DNA of 58,601 nucleotides, from assembly GCF_003202035.1 (NCBI RefSeq), contig NZ_QJKC01000020.1, positions 1-58,601 of the forward strand, in the 5' to 3' direction. The stretch is from Aquitalea magnusonii (GTDB taxonomy: Bacteria; Pseudomonadota; Gammaproteobacteria; Burkholderiales; Chromobacteriaceae). Position 1 is the first letter of the stretch. Every line of letters begins with the position of its first letter. Of this stretch, positions 38,588 to 51,194 are shown in pieces. A program made the translations under genes and the position numbers. Under the pieces are notes generated by a model. It was not told where the DNA came from and did not search any database. It was given only the letters and a program-made list of their open reading frames with translations.

Positions 38588-39793
38588 TCAGGCCTTTTTC
38601 TCGGCCCCGGCTATCCAGCCGTCCACCATGTCCGCCCACTTCTGCAGCATATCCCGTCGCTGCTCCACGTATTCCGCCTTGTTGTAGACCGCGCGAACGC
38701 CTTTCTGCTCGTGCGCCAGGCACTTCTCGATCCAATCCGAATTGAACCCCGCCTCATGCAGTAGCGTGCTGGCCGTGCGCCGCAGGTCGTGCACGCCGAA
38801 CGACTCCAGCGGCAGACCGGCCGCCTGGGCGCGCTCTACCGTCGCGTCAATGACCCGGTTTAAGGTCGCGTTCGACATCCCCTTATCACCCTCATAGCGC
38901 GATGGCAGCAGGAACTTGGAGCCGCCGGCACAGGTCTTGAGCGCGATCATGATGTCCAGTGTCTGTTGCGACAGGTAGACGTTGTGCGGTCGGCGCGCCT
39001 TCATCCTGTCGGCAGAGATCGTCCATACCGCGTCGGTAAAATTGACCTCTGGCCAGGTGGCATTCAGCAGCTCGCTTTTGCGCACCATCGTGAGCAGCAC
39101 CAGCTTGAGCGCCAGGCGGATGGTCGGCAGCGTGCTGACCAGTTCCAGCTGCTGGAAGAAGATGCGGATCTCGTCGGGGGAGAGGGCGCGGTCCTTCGGC
39201 TTGAACGTGGCGATCGACGACGCGCTGACGGTATCGGCCGGGTTCGTTACCTTCTGGCCGCGCTCGATGGCCCAGCGGTAAATTTGCTGGACGATTTCCC
39301 GGGCGTGCACGGCAGTGGCTGGCGCACCGCGCGCCTTGATCTTGTCGCACAAGCTGCGCAGGTCTTCGTCGGTAATTTCGCCGAGCTTGTGATTCTGGAA
39401 TACCGGCAGGATATCGCGGTTCAGAATGCTCTCGCGCATGGCCTTGGTGCTCTCGGCCATACCGTAATCCGCCAGCCAGCTGACGGTAAATTCACCGAAG
39501 GTTTTTGCCGCCCGGTCTTGCCGTTTACCGCGCTGCTTTTCCTTGGCCGGCGACTTGCCGGCGGCGATGTCTTTCTTGGCCTCGATCAGGGACTCGCGCG
39601 CAGCGGCCAGGGAGAGCCCAGCAGGCCCATAACGGCCAATGGTAAGGGTTTCGCGGCGACCATTCAGGCGGTAGTCGTAGCGGAAGGTGACGGTACCGGC
39701 AGGGGAGACGGCTACATACAGGCCGTCACGGTCGGTGACCTTGTAGAGCTTGTCCTGGGGCTTGAGGTTCTTCAGCTTGGTATCTGTGAGCAC
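38588..39793 (-). CDS. int: P4-type tyrosine integrase
   Basis: The 401-residue product has the DUF4102 arm-binding N-terminus (LTDTKLKNLKPQDKLYKVTD RDGLYVAV), a core-binding region about 95-185 and catalytic residues R238 (MVRKSELL), H335-x-x-R338 (VHDLRRTA), H361 and Y370 (RAVYNKAEY). It reads toward the phage interior and its promoter lies in the attachment region between it and guaA. The neighbouring multi-copy TACCGTCA motif is probably its arm site. Confidence 0.96.
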   Translation of the reverse strand: MLTDTKLKNLKPQDKLYKVTDRDGLYVAVSPAGTVTFRYDYRLNGRRETLTIGRYGPAGLSLAAARESLIEAKKDIAAGKSPAKEKQRGKRQDRAAKTFGEFTVSWLADYGMAESTKAMRESILNRDILPVFQNHKLGEITDEDLRSLCDKIKARGAPATAVHAREIVQQIYRWAIERGQKVTNPADTVSASSIATFKPKDRALSPDEIRIFFQQLELVSTLPTIRLALKLVLLTMVRKSELLNATWPEVNFTDAVWTISADRMKARRPHNVYLSQQTLDIMIALKTCAGGSKFLLPSRYEGDKGMSNATLNRVIDATVERAQAAGLPLESFGVHDLRRTASTLLHEAGFNSDWIEKCLAHEQKGVRAVYNKAEYVEQRRDMLQKWADMVDGWIAGAEKKA

Positions 39794-39794
39794 G

Positions 39795-39961
39795 TTACCG
39801 TCTCCGGGTGCGGGTTTTTACCGTCATCGCCCGGGCTGACGGTAAAACAGCCGTAAGCCGCGCCAGTGCTGAGTTTCAGCCTGTTTGATACCGTCAAACG
39901 ACACAATGTGAGGTGACGGTATAGTGAATGGAGTCGATGAATCGGAAGTGGATTACCGTCA
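39795..39961. promoter_or_regulatory. Array of integrase arm-type sites and int promoter region
   Basis: Six copies of TACCGTC(A) or its complement TGACGGTA occur: 39796-39802, 39819-39826, 39837-39844, 39889-39896, 39914-39921 and 39954-39961, in both orientations. The core (A/T)TACCGTCA is extremely regular, and the array covers the start of the integrase gene. They are expected arm sites for the integrase N-terminal domain and may also let it repress its own promoter. Confidence 0.7.
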
Positions 39962-40009
39962 AGAATACCGGTAAAAATTTCCGTCTTCAATCGATAGTTG
40001 CCGAAAGCA

Positions 40010-40043
40010 GAAAAGAGAAAGCCCCGCGCAAAGTGGCGGGGCT
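40010..40043 (-). terminator. Terminator downstream of guaA
   Basis: On the minus strand AGCCCCGC (40043-40036) and GCGGGGCT (40027-40020), with an 8-nt loop, are followed by TTCTCTTTTCT. It lies 46 bp after the guaA stop. Its location on the prophage side of guaA suggests the phage brought a replacement terminator (inference). Confidence 0.7.
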
Positions 40044-40088
40044 ACTGGATTTCACGATAGCTGCCGAATGTCAGCGACTAACGTTATA

Positions 40089-41666
40089 TTATTCCCACTC
40101 AATCGTTGCCGGCGGTTTGCCCGATACATCGTAAACCACGCGGTTGATGCCGCGCACTTCGTTGATGATGCGGTTGGAGGCGCGGCCCAAGAGGGAGTAG
40201 GGCAGTTCGGCCCAGTGGGCGGTCATGAAGTCGCTGGTGACCACGGCACGCAGGGCCACCACGTAGTCGTAAGTGCGGCCATCGCCCATTACGCCTACCG
40301 ATTTCACTGGCAGGAACACGGCAAAGGCCTGGCTGGTGAGGTCGTACCAGTTTTTGCCGGTTTTTTCGTCCACGGTATTGCGCAGTTCTTCAATGAAGAT
40401 GGCGTCGGCCTGGCGCAGCAGGTCGGCGTATTCCATTTTCACTTCGCCAAGGATACGCACCCCCAGGCCCGGGCCCGGGAAGGGGTGACGGTACACCATG
40501 TCGTGCGGCAGGCCCAGCGCCACGCCCAGTTGACGGACTTCGTCCTTGAACAGCTCGCGCAGCGGTTCCAGCAGCTTGAGGTTCATGTCTTCCGGCAGGC
40601 CGCCCACATTGTGGTGGCTCTTGATGGTGTGGGCCTTCTTGGTTTTGGCTCCGGCCGATTCGATTACGTCCGGGTAGATGGTGCCCTGGGCCAGCCACTT
40701 GGCATTGGTCAGCTTGTTGGATTCGGCCTGGAAGACTTCGACGAATTCGCCGCCGATGATCTTGCGCTTCTTTTCCGGATCGGTTTCGCCGGCCAGTTTG
40801 CTCATGAACTGTTCGGTGGCATCCACGTGGATGACTTTCACGCCCAGGTTCTGCGCAAACATTTCCATCACCATCTTGCCTTCGTTCAGGCGCAACAGGC
40901 CGTGGTCGACGAAGACGCAGGTCAGTTGCGGGCCGATGGCGCGATGGATCAGCGCGGCAGCGACCGAGCTGTCCACGCCGCCGGACAGGCCGAGGATGAC
41001 TTCTTCATCGCCCACTTGCTCGCGGATTTTCTTCACCGCTTCGTCGATGTAGTTGGGCATGGTCCAGCTGGGCTTGCAAGCCGCCACGTGCAGCACGAAA
41101 CGATGGATCATTTCGGTGCCGCGCTTGGTGTGGGTCACTTCCGGGTGGAACTGCACGCCGTAGTAGCCACGGTCTTCATCCGCCATGGCGGCAATCGGGC
41201 AGGACGGGGTTTCGGCGATGACGTGGAAGCCTTGCGGCAGGGCAGTCACCTTGTCGCCATGGCTCATCCACACATCCAGGAAGCCGTTGCCGGCATCGTC
41301 GATGTGATCCTGCAAGCCTTCCAGCAGTTTGGAGTGATGGCGGGCCTGGATCTGGGCGTAGCCGAATTCGCGCTTGTCACCAGCTTCCACCTTGCCACCC
41401 AGGCTTTGCGCCATGAACTGCATGCCGTAGCAGATGCCCAGTACCGGGATGCCCAGTTCGAACAGGGCCGGGTCGGCCTGGTAGTCCGATTCGTACACCG
41501 AGTTGGGACCGCCGGACAGAATGATGGCCTTGGGGCCGAATGCACGGATTTCTTCAATCGGCATGTCAAACGAATGAAGCTCACAGTAGACGTGAGCTTC
41601 GCGTACGCGGCGGGCAATCAACTGGGTAACTTGAGAGCCGAAGTCGAGAATGAGGATCTTGTCCAT
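40089..41666 (-). CDS. guaA: GMP synthase (glutamine-hydrolysing)
   Basis: The 525-residue product has a class-I amidotransferase domain (GICYGMQF with the catalytic Cys; HPEVTHT with His/Glu) and an ATP-pyrophosphatase domain with LSGGVDSS. It ends with the usual PPATIEWE. It converts XMP to GMP in purine synthesis. The prophage adjoins its 3' end, a known integration hotspot in other bacteria, and the reading frame is intact to a normal C-terminus. ATG 41666 with AAGGA is chosen over 41711. Confidence 0.98.
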   Translation of the reverse strand: MDKILILDFGSQVTQLIARRVREAHVYCELHSFDMPIEEIRAFGPKAIILSGGPNSVYESDYQADPALFELGIPVLGICYGMQFMAQSLGGKVEAGDKREFGYAQIQARHHSKLLEGLQDHIDDAGNGFLDVWMSHGDKVTALPQGFHVIAETPSCPIAAMADEDRGYYGVQFHPEVTHTKRGTEMIHRFVLHVAACKPSWTMPNYIDEAVKKIREQVGDEEVILGLSGGVDSSVAAALIHRAIGPQLTCVFVDHGLLRLNEGKMVMEMFAQNLGVKVIHVDATEQFMSKLAGETDPEKKRKIIGGEFVEVFQAESNKLTNAKWLAQGTIYPDVIESAGAKTKKAHTIKSHHNVGGLPEDMNLKLLEPLRELFKDEVRQLGVALGLPHDMVYRHPFPGPGLGVRILGEVKMEYADLLRQADAIFIEELRNTVDEKTGKNWYDLTSQAFAVFLPVKSVGVMGDGRTYDYVVALRAVVTSDFMTAHWAELPYSLLGRASNRIINEVRGINRVVYDVSGKPPATIEWE

Positions 41667-41731
41667 GCCTGTCCTTGAAAGGTTCCGTTGGCCCGAAGGC
41701 CTGTCGTTCAATGGGTAAAGAGTATGCGGTT

Positions 41732-42088
41732 TCAGGGTTGGTCCTGATTGTCCTGCAAGGCGCGCCAGCCTCGGCTGCGCTCCGGAATGCGGTCACTGCG
41801 TGCCAGCAGCATCAACAAGCCCATCACCACCATGCCCAGCGACAACAGGTGGCTGAATTGCAAGCCCAGGTTGTCGCGCAGGTAGATGGCCGCTCCGGCG
41901 TAAATCAGCAAGGGGCTGCTGACCAGGGTGGATTTGTTGAAGCCGTCGATGATCAATAATAGACACCCTGCCGCTGCCAGTAGCAGGGAAAGCAGGGTGG
42001 AGGTGTTCGGCAGCAGGGCGGTGCTCTTGAGAAACCACACCGAACCCAGGCAGATCAGTGCAATGGGCAGGGCGGCGCTCTTTTTCAT
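41732..42088 (-). CDS. Small integral membrane protein
   Basis: The 118-residue product shows four hydrophobic segments ([47 protein letters not shown] and [17 protein letters not shown]), resembling LiaF/DUF5668-like transmembrane repeats. It overlaps smpB by ATGA and lies before guaA in the same direction. Function unknown. The longer form starting at 42136 is rejected because it runs into the end of smpB. Confidence 0.75.
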   Translation of the reverse strand: MKKSAALPIALICLGSVWFLKSTALLPNTSTLLSLLLAAAGCLLLIIDGFNKSTLVSSPLLIYAGAAIYLRDNLGLQFSHLLSLGMVVMGLLMLLARSDRIPERSRGWRALQDNQDQP

Positions 42089-42540
42089 GCGCCACCTCGC
42101 TGGTTTTTCATGAAGCGCTGCTTTTCGCGCTGCCATTCACGGTCTTTTTCCGTATCGCGCTTGTCATGCAGCTTCTTGCCCTTGGCCAGGCCAACCTGGG
42201 CCTTGATATTGCCTTTGCTGTAGTGCAGGTCCAGCGCCATCATGGTGTAGCCGGCGCGTTCCACCTTGCCGATGAAGCGGTTCATCTGCGATTGGGACAT
42301 CAAGAGCTTGCGCGGGCGTACCGGGTCTGGCTTGACATGGGTGGAGGCCGACTGCAGCGCGGTGATGTGGCAGCCGATCAGCCAGAAGGCACCGTTCTTC
42401 CAGTCGATATAGCTTTCCTTGAGCTGGATGCGTCCGGCGCGTATGGCCTTGACTTCCCACCCTTCCAGCACAAGCCCGGCCTCGAGTTCTTCCTCGATGA
42501 AATAATCATGGAAGGCTTTGCGGTTCTGGATGATGCTCAT
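42085..42540 (-). CDS. smpB: SsrA-binding protein SmpB
   Basis: The 151-residue product ([63 protein letters not shown]) is a full-length SmpB. It binds tmRNA and brings it to stalled ribosomes for trans-translation. It is divergent from ratA, an arrangement seen in many proteobacteria. Confidence 0.98.
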   Translation of the reverse strand: MSIIQNRKAFHDYFIEEELEAGLVLEGWEVKAIRAGRIQLKESYIDWKNGAFWLIGCHITALQSASTHVKPDPVRPRKLLMSQSQMNRFIGKVERAGYTMMALDLHYSKGNIKAQVGLAKGKKLHDKRDTEKDREWQREKQRFMKNQRGGA

Positions 42541-42719
42541 GAGCCTGAGTTTTCCGTGGCTTTGAAAAGGGAATCCGCCATTCTACCAGAAGCTGCGGCC
42601 AGGCCAAAATTCCTGAAAATCAGCAGCTTGAAATCGGCGGCGGGACGGGCACGGACAGCCGGGGCGGCTTTTGGTAAACTTGCCAGCTTGAACCATTTTG
42701 CACAATGTGCCGCTTCCCC

Positions 42720-43157
42720 ATGCAGGTTGTAGAAAAGAAAGTCCTGGTTGCGCATACCCCGGCGCAGATGTTTGCCCTGGTCGACAAGGTGGAAAATTAT
42801 CCGCGTTTCCTGCCCTGGTGTGCCAAGGCGGAGGAACACGCACGCGAGGGGGATCAGCAGGTGGCCAGTCTGCATATTGATTACCTGAAGATTCGCCAGC
42901 ATTTCACCACCCGCAATACCCTGCGTGATGGTGAAAGCATCCTGATGGAGCTGGTCGAGGGGCCTTTCCAGCACTTGCAGGGCCTGTGGCAGTTTACCCC
43001 GCTGGGCGATTTTGGCTGCAAGGTGGAGTTTACCCTGCGCTACGAGTTTTCCAGCAAGCTGCTGGAAAAGGTGATCGGTCCGGTATTCGGCCACATTTCC
43101 GGCACGCTGGTGGATGCCTTTATCAAGCATGCCGACAAGGTGTATGGCGATGAGTGA
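42720..43157 (+). CDS. ratA: RatA-family toxin / coenzyme Q-binding START domain protein
   Basis: The 145-residue product (MQVVEKKVLVAHTPAQMFAL VDKVENYPRFLPWCAKAEEH ... HFTTRNTLRDGESILMELVE GPFQHLQGLWQF) is a START/aromatase-like fold of the RatA/Coq10 family. The E. coli member binds 50S subunits; related proteins bind ubiquinone. It is followed by an rnfH-type gene with overlapping start, the standard pair next to smpB. Confidence 0.93.
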   Translation: MQVVEKKVLVAHTPAQMFALVDKVENYPRFLPWCAKAEEHAREGDQQVASLHIDYLKIRQHFTTRNTLRDGESILMELVEGPFQHLQGLWQFTPLGDFGCKVEFTLRYEFSSKLLEKVIGPVFGHISGTLVDAFIKHADKVYGDE

Positions 43158-43461
43158 ACTGATCCGGATAGAGGTTGCCTGTGCCTTGCCGCAACGGCAG
43201 CGCGTCATGGCCATGCAGGTGGCGCAGGGGACGACGGCCGAGCAGGCGGTGCGGGCATCCGGCATTCTGGCGCAGTTTCCCATCATCGATGCCACGGCAC
43301 TCAAGCTGGGCATATTCAGCAAGGCCATCAAGCTGGATACCGTGCTGCGCGAGGGGGACCGGGTGGAGATTTACCGTCCCTTGCAGGCCGACCCCAAGGC
43401 GGTGCGACGACAGCGGGCCGAAGCGGGCAAGGGCATGAGCAAGGGCGGCAGCGCAGAATGA
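43150..43461 (+). CDS. rnfH: RnfH-family (UPF0125) protein
   Basis: The 103-residue product (MSELIRIEVACALPQRQRVM ... AVRASGILAQFPIIDATALK LGIFSKAIKLDTVLREGDRV EIYRPLQADPK) is a ubiquitin-like beta-grasp RnfH (RatB). It overlaps ratA by 8 bp. A start at ATG 43144 (two codons earlier) is equally possible. It ends at a strong terminator. Confidence 0.93.
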   Translation: MSELIRIEVACALPQRQRVMAMQVAQGTTAEQAVRASGILAQFPIIDATALKLGIFSKAIKLDTVLREGDRVEIYRPLQADPKAVRRQRAEAGKGMSKGGSAE

Positions 43462-43490
43462 AAAAACCGGGGCAGCTCCCCGGTTTTTTT
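43461..43490. terminator. Bidirectional terminator between rnfH and the GGDEF gene
   Basis: AAAAAACCGGGG and CCCCGGTTTTTTT flank a 5-base centre, giving a strong stem with T-runs on both strands. It can end both the ratA-rnfH transcript and the convergent diguanylate cyclase transcript. Confidence 0.9.
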
Positions 43491-43508
43491 GTGTGCTAAC
43501 TGCGTGAC

Positions 43509-45293
43509 TCAGATAATGCGGTCGGGTTCGGCTGAAATGACGCGGTTCTTGCCGCTGATCTTGGCCTGATACATGGCCTGGTCGGCGCGCTCTATCACTT
43601 CGATGTCCTGTTCGCCCAGATGCCATTTGGCCACGCCGGCACTGAAGGTGATGACCAGCCTGTCGTTATTGGCCAGGAAGAAGGTGCGGGTCAGTTCGCG
43701 TTGCAATCGCTGTACAGTGTCGATGGCTTCCTCAACCGGCGTGTCCGGCATGAGCAGGACAAATTCTTCACCGCCAAAACGGGCGACAATGTCGGCCGGA
43801 CGCAGATTGTGCTTGATCACGTCCACCAGGTATTTCAGTGCATCATCGCCAGTCAGGTGGCCATAGCGGTCGTTGAGCTGCTTGAAATTGTCGACGTCGA
43901 TCAGCGCCACGCTCAGCTCGCTGCTGGTTCGCTCGGCACGGCTGATCTCGCGCTGGAAATGCTCGGCCAGGCCGCGGCGGTTGTAGGCACCGGTCAGCTG
44001 GTCTTCCTTGACCTTGGCGCTGGCCGCTTCCAGTGCGTTTTCCAGTTCGTTGATGCGCTGCTCGGCAGCTTCGACCTGCTCGCGGGCGGACAACAGCTCG
44101 TCGCGCGAACGGGTCAGGTCCAGCTGCATCAGCGAGGTGTCTTCCATCAGCGAACCGATGATGCTGCTCAGCTCTTCGACATTGCTGGTCTGCTTCAGCT
44201 TTTCACTGTGTTTGCTGATCTTGCTGTGGAAGTCGTCGGTCGTGTCCGTCATCAGGGCCAGGCGCGAGATAAAGCGGTCCAGCAGGGTGCGCAAGGAGCT
44301 GGTGGCTTCATCCAGCGTGCTTTTCAGCATGCCTTGCTTGCGGATCACTTCCTTCAGGCTGGTTTCCAGCTGGTATACCTGCTGCATCGACAGCGGCTGG
44401 TGCGACAGCACTTCCTGCAGCGAGTGCACCTGGCCGACCAAATAATCGTCCGAGCGGTTGATCTCGGCCACATTGTCCAGCAACAGTCGCAGCAGATTGG
44501 TCAGGCCGGAAACCAGGCGGCCTTCCTGCTGGGTCTGCAGTTCCAGCTTGATCATGAAGCCGCGCAGCTTGGGCATGTAGACGTTGAGGCTTTCATCGTC
44601 GCAGACCTGATCCAGCTCGCGGATCAGTGCTTCCAGCGATTCCACCATGTCCGGCATGCTGATCAGGCGCGGTTCCAGCCCGTGCTTGAGGGCAAAGGCC
44701 AGCGTGCGTTGCCATAGCGGCCAGCTGTTATTGTCCTGACCGGCAACGCCGGGGATTGTGCTGCTGGCTGTTGGCGGATCATCCGGCATGGCGAGCGCTT
44801 CGCGCTGGCTGGCCGGTGCATTCCAGTTCTTGATCAGGGCCGACAGCTTGGTATTGAGTTCTTCCGGCTGATTGCCGTAGTTGATCAGCACCCGCTCCAG
44901 TGCGGCCTGCTTGTGGTGTTGCGGCAGGTCGGGCAGGCGCAGATCCCAGCTGCGGATCAGGCTTTGTATCAGGCTGCCCCAGGTCTGGGTCAGATGGCTT
45001 TCGGTCAGTGCCTGGCGCAGAAAGTCGATGGCCAGCTGTGGAAGCTGTTCCCAGCGGGACTCGTCGGTGGCCTGTTTGATGCGCAGCAGGGAAGTCTTGC
45101 TTTGCGGAGATTCGGCTGGAATGGTTTCCAGTGCCCGCAGCAACTGGGTGCCCAGTTTGTTGTCGCGTTCGATGGGGGTTTGTGTGAGCTCGTGGTAGAC
45201 GCGCTCGAAATTTTCCGGTGTTGGCAGCAATTTGCGCATGCTCAGCTGCTTGAGCGTTTCGCGTGCAACCTCAATCGGATTCTGTGTTGTCAT
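43509..45293 (-). CDS. GGDEF diguanylate cyclase with long helical sensory N-terminus
   Basis: In this 594-residue product the first ~400 residues are helical without membrane segments, so the protein is cytoplasmic. A coiled coil (AEQRINELENALEAASAKVK) leads into a GGDEF domain with RFGGEEFVLL and the inhibitory site RPAD exactly five residues upstream. It is therefore predicted active with product inhibition. It makes cyclic di-GMP. It resembles the YfiN/DgcC-independent, pole-localised cyclases with domain of unknown input. ATG 45293 is chosen over 45326. Confidence 0.93.
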   Translation of the reverse strand: MTTQNPIEVARETLKQLSMRKLLPTPENFERVYHELTQTPIERDNKLGTQLLRALETIPAESPQSKTSLLRIKQATDESRWEQLPQLAIDFLRQALTESHLTQTWGSLIQSLIRSWDLRLPDLPQHHKQAALERVLINYGNQPEELNTKLSALIKNWNAPASQREALAMPDDPPTASSTIPGVAGQDNNSWPLWQRTLAFALKHGLEPRLISMPDMVESLEALIRELDQVCDDESLNVYMPKLRGFMIKLELQTQQEGRLVSGLTNLLRLLLDNVAEINRSDDYLVGQVHSLQEVLSHQPLSMQQVYQLETSLKEVIRKQGMLKSTLDEATSSLRTLLDRFISRLALMTDTTDDFHSKISKHSEKLKQTSNVEELSSIIGSLMEDTSLMQLDLTRSRDELLSAREQVEAAEQRINELENALEAASAKVKEDQLTGAYNRRGLAEHFQREISRAERTSSELSVALIDVDNFKQLNDRYGHLTGDDALKYLVDVIKHNLRPADIVARFGGEEFVLLMPDTPVEEAIDTVQRLQRELTRTFFLANNDRLVITFSAGVAKWHLGEQDIEVIERADQAMYQAKISGKNRVISAEPDRII

Positions 45294-45369
45294 TGACCAA
45301 ACCCTGGAAGTTTTGAAACCAGCCATAATTATTTTTAGTCTAGGAGGGTGAAGGTTTGGATGGGCTTAG

Positions 45370-45660
45370 TCAATGTTTAGCAGAGGCAGCCGGATCCAGT
45401 AATTGAAAAAATACCTCACCATTGCGGATCATACCAAGTTCGTTGCGCGCTCTCTCTTCAATTGCATCGGTTCCTTGTTTCAGATCACGAACTTCGGCAT
45501 CCAGGGCGGCGTTGCGGGCTATCAGCTTTTGCGTGACAGCCCGCTGTTCCTGCAGTTGCTTGTCCAGCTGCCAGACCCTGAGCCAGCTCCCCTTGCCAAA
45601 CCACAAGGGCCATTGCAAGGCGATCAGCAGGGTTACCAGAGTCAGGGTCAGCCAGCGCAT
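45370..45660 (-). CDS. ftsB: Cell division protein FtsB
   Basis: The 96-residue product begins with a single membrane helix ([17 protein letters not shown]), then a coiled coil ([32 protein letters not shown]) and the FtsB-like [20 protein letters not shown]. It forms the FtsQBL complex at the septum. It lies directly downstream of eno in the same direction, as in many proteobacteria. Confidence 0.95.
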   Translation of the reverse strand: MRWLTLTLVTLLIALQWPLWFGKGSWLRVWQLDKQLQEQRAVTQKLIARNAALDAEVRDLKQGTDAIEERARNELGMIRNGEVFFQLLDPAASAKH

Positions 45661-45668
45661 GATTCAGC

Positions 45669-47911
<2,243 letters not shown>

Positions 47912-47913
47912 GC

Positions 47914-49566
<1,653 letters not shown>

Positions 49567-49761
49567 CTATGGGAATCCGGGATTTTAACCCGAAATCGCT
49601 TGGATTTGAACCGCCATGGCAGCGCTTGTTGCAACAATGAATGCAACACTTGCTGCGGGCAATTGCATGTTGCACTCGCGTGTTTGTGGTAATTCCGTTA
49701 CAATCCGCCCCGACTGTTTCATATACGAGATCGTGCTTTCTGCGGAAAGTGCGCATCATGC

Positions 49762-49791
49762 TTGAATCGCTGGCTTTTTTCATGGTATAAA
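49762..49791 (+). promoter_or_regulatory. Probable rpmB-rpmG promoter
   Basis: TTGAAT (49762-49767) and TATAAA (49786-49791) are 18 bp apart, placing the transcript start about 25 bases before the GGGAG ribosome site of rpmB. The rest of the 268-bp pyrG-rpmB gap shows no gene. Confidence 0.6.
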
Positions 49792-49822
49792 GCCAGCTTT
49801 TACCGGTTTTGGGAGTGTTAAC

Positions 49823-50056
49823 ATGGCGCGTGTTTGCAAAGTCACCGGCAAACGTCCGATGACCGGGAACAATGTTTCCCACGCCAACAACAAGACGAAA
49901 CGTCGTTTCCTGCCGAACTTGCAGTACCGCAAGTTCTGGGTAGAAAGCGAAAACCGCTGGGTGCGCCTGCGCGTATCCAACGCTGCACTGCGTACCATCG
50001 ATAAAGTTGGTATCGATGTAGTGCTGGCAGATCTGCGCGCTCGTGGCGAGATCTAA
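49823..50056 (+). CDS. rpmB: 50S ribosomal protein L28
   Basis: The 77-residue product ([40 protein letters not shown]) is a standard bL28. It precedes rpmG by 34 bp, the conserved rpmBG order. Confidence 0.99.
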   Translation: MARVCKVTGKRPMTGNNVSHANNKTKRRFLPNLQYRKFWVESENRWVRLRVSNAALRTIDKVGIDVVLADLRARGEI

Positions 50057-50090
50057 GCGGTCAACTAGATAGCGACAGATAGGTTATACA

Positions 50091-50246
50091 ATGCGCGATA
50101 AAATCAAGCTTGAATCCACCGCCGGCACTGGCCACTTCTATACCACTACGAAGAACAAGCGCACGATGCCGGAAAAAATGGAGATCAAAAAATTTGATCC
50201 CGTTGCCCGTAAACACGTTATCTACAAGGAAACCAAGCTGAAGTAA
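50091..50246 (+). CDS. rpmG: 50S ribosomal protein L33
   Basis: The 51-residue product ([40 protein letters not shown]) is bL33 of the cysteine-free (zinc-independent) type, since the usual CxxC pairs are absent. It is too short for most gene lists but certain by sequence. It is the second gene of the rpmBG operon, before a terminator. Confidence 0.98.
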   Translation: MRDKIKLESTAGTGHFYTTTKNKRTMPEKMEIKKFDPVARKHVIYKETKLK

Positions 50247-50272
50247 GCTTGTTTTTCGGTAACGTTCAAGAG

Positions 50273-50303
50273 CCCTTCTCTGGTGCACGGAGAAGGGTTT
50301 TTT
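50273..50303 (+). terminator. Terminator after rpmG
   Basis: CCCTTCTC (50273-50280) and GAGAAGGG (50290-50297) form a perfect 8-bp stem with a 9-nt loop, followed by six T. Confidence 0.92.
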
Positions 50304-50480
50304 ATTGCCTGTCGTACGCAGGTGCATGATGTTGTTTCCACGGCTCACTGCAGCTGGTCTCTTGATGATTTGATCAATTTTCAATTCATCGTCAGTGTTA
50401 ATTCATCTATATTGGCTCTTTTCATTTTTTTGTGATCACGTATTCCATCTGTGGAGTCAAGGTGTGCACGAGGAGACGAC

Positions 50481-51194
50481 ATGAAGCCCATCGCCATCAT
50501 TCAGCATGTGTCGCTGGATGGACCGGAATATTTTCTCGATTATCTGAACCGCCAGGCTATACCTTCGTGCATTTTCAAGGTCTATGCCGGTGCAGTGCTG
50601 CCGGATGATGTGTCGGCTTATGCCGGCATCGCCACTTTTGGTGGACCGATGAGCGTCAACGACGAGGCCGAGCATGACTGGATTCTGCCGGAGATCGACT
50701 TCCTGCGGCGGGCGGTGGCTGCCGGGGTACCCGTGATCGGACACTGCCTGGGTGGGCAGTTGCTGGCGCGGGCCTTGGGTGCGCGTGTGCGCAAGGCGGA
50801 CATTCCGGAAATCGGCTGGGTCGCGCTGCAGGCCGAATCGGAGGCGCTGGCGCAGGAGTGGTTTGGCGGGTATTCGTCCCCGCGTGTTTTTCAGTGGCAC
50901 AGCGACAGTTTCGACTTGCCGCCAGGGGCCAGTTTGCTGGCCAGCAGTGCCTATTGCCGCAACCAGGCTTATCTGTACGACGGCCGCCACCTGGGCATGC
51001 AGTTTCATTGCGAGGTGAAAGTGGAAATGATCCGGCAGTGGCTGCAGGTGGGCTATCAGGAAATCGATGCCCATGATCTGCCCAGTGTCATGTCGGTGGC
51101 GCAGATTGCCGCTTCACTGGAGGAGGGCATGCCGCAGAGCCATCGCCAGGCCGATGCCATTTATCGGCGCTGGCTGCGGGGAGTCTATGGCTGA
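50481..51194 (+). CDS. Class-I glutamine amidotransferase-like protein
   Basis: The 237-residue product (MKPIAIIQHVSLDGPEYFLD) has the catalytic Cys in VIGHCLGGQLLARALGA and the His/Glu pair in MQFHCEVKVEM, so a complete Cys-His-Glu triad. It resembles stand-alone GuaA-like amidotransferase domains (YfeJ/Gat-type). These hydrolyse glutamine or gamma-glutamyl compounds, and the substrate here is unknown. ATG 50481 with GAGGAG is chosen. It converges on the udg gene, overlapping it by 10 bp. Confidence 0.88.
   Translation: MKPIAIIQHVSLDGPEYFLDYLNRQAIPSCIFKVYAGAVLPDDVSAYAGIATFGGPMSVNDEAEHDWILPEIDFLRRAVAAGVPVIGHCLGGQLLARALGARVRKADIPEIGWVALQAESEALAQEWFGGYSSPRVFQWHSDSFDLPPGASLLASSAYCRNQAYLYDGRHLGMQFHCEVKVEMIRQWLQVGYQEIDAHDLPSVMSVAQIAASLEEGMPQSHRQADAIYRRWLRGVYG

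Larger units (their letters stand above)
1..40088. mobile_element. Temperate contractile-tailed prophage, one end only, integrated at guaA 3' end
   Basis: Seen: a complete head-to-tail morphogenesis block, early operons on both strands around a repressor region, and an integrase gene directly beside guaA. The element extends past position 1, so its left attachment site, lysis genes and the end of the tail fibre are not visible. Baseplate and tail gene order resembles Mu/P2-type myophages, but recombination genes (exonuclease, RecT, RusA) and a tyrosine integrase replace a transposase. The right boundary is placed at the guaA stop codon by inference. The exact core site needs the missing left junction. 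Confidence 0.93.

Noticed and set aside
39794-40088. tRNA or tmRNA attachment site
   Set aside because: No cloverleaf-capable sequence or tRNA gene here; guaA 3' end is the adjoining host sequence.
40068-41678. 536-codon open frame on the plus strand
   Set aside because: Antisense to guaA with a composition dictated by it; no start region or motif of its own.
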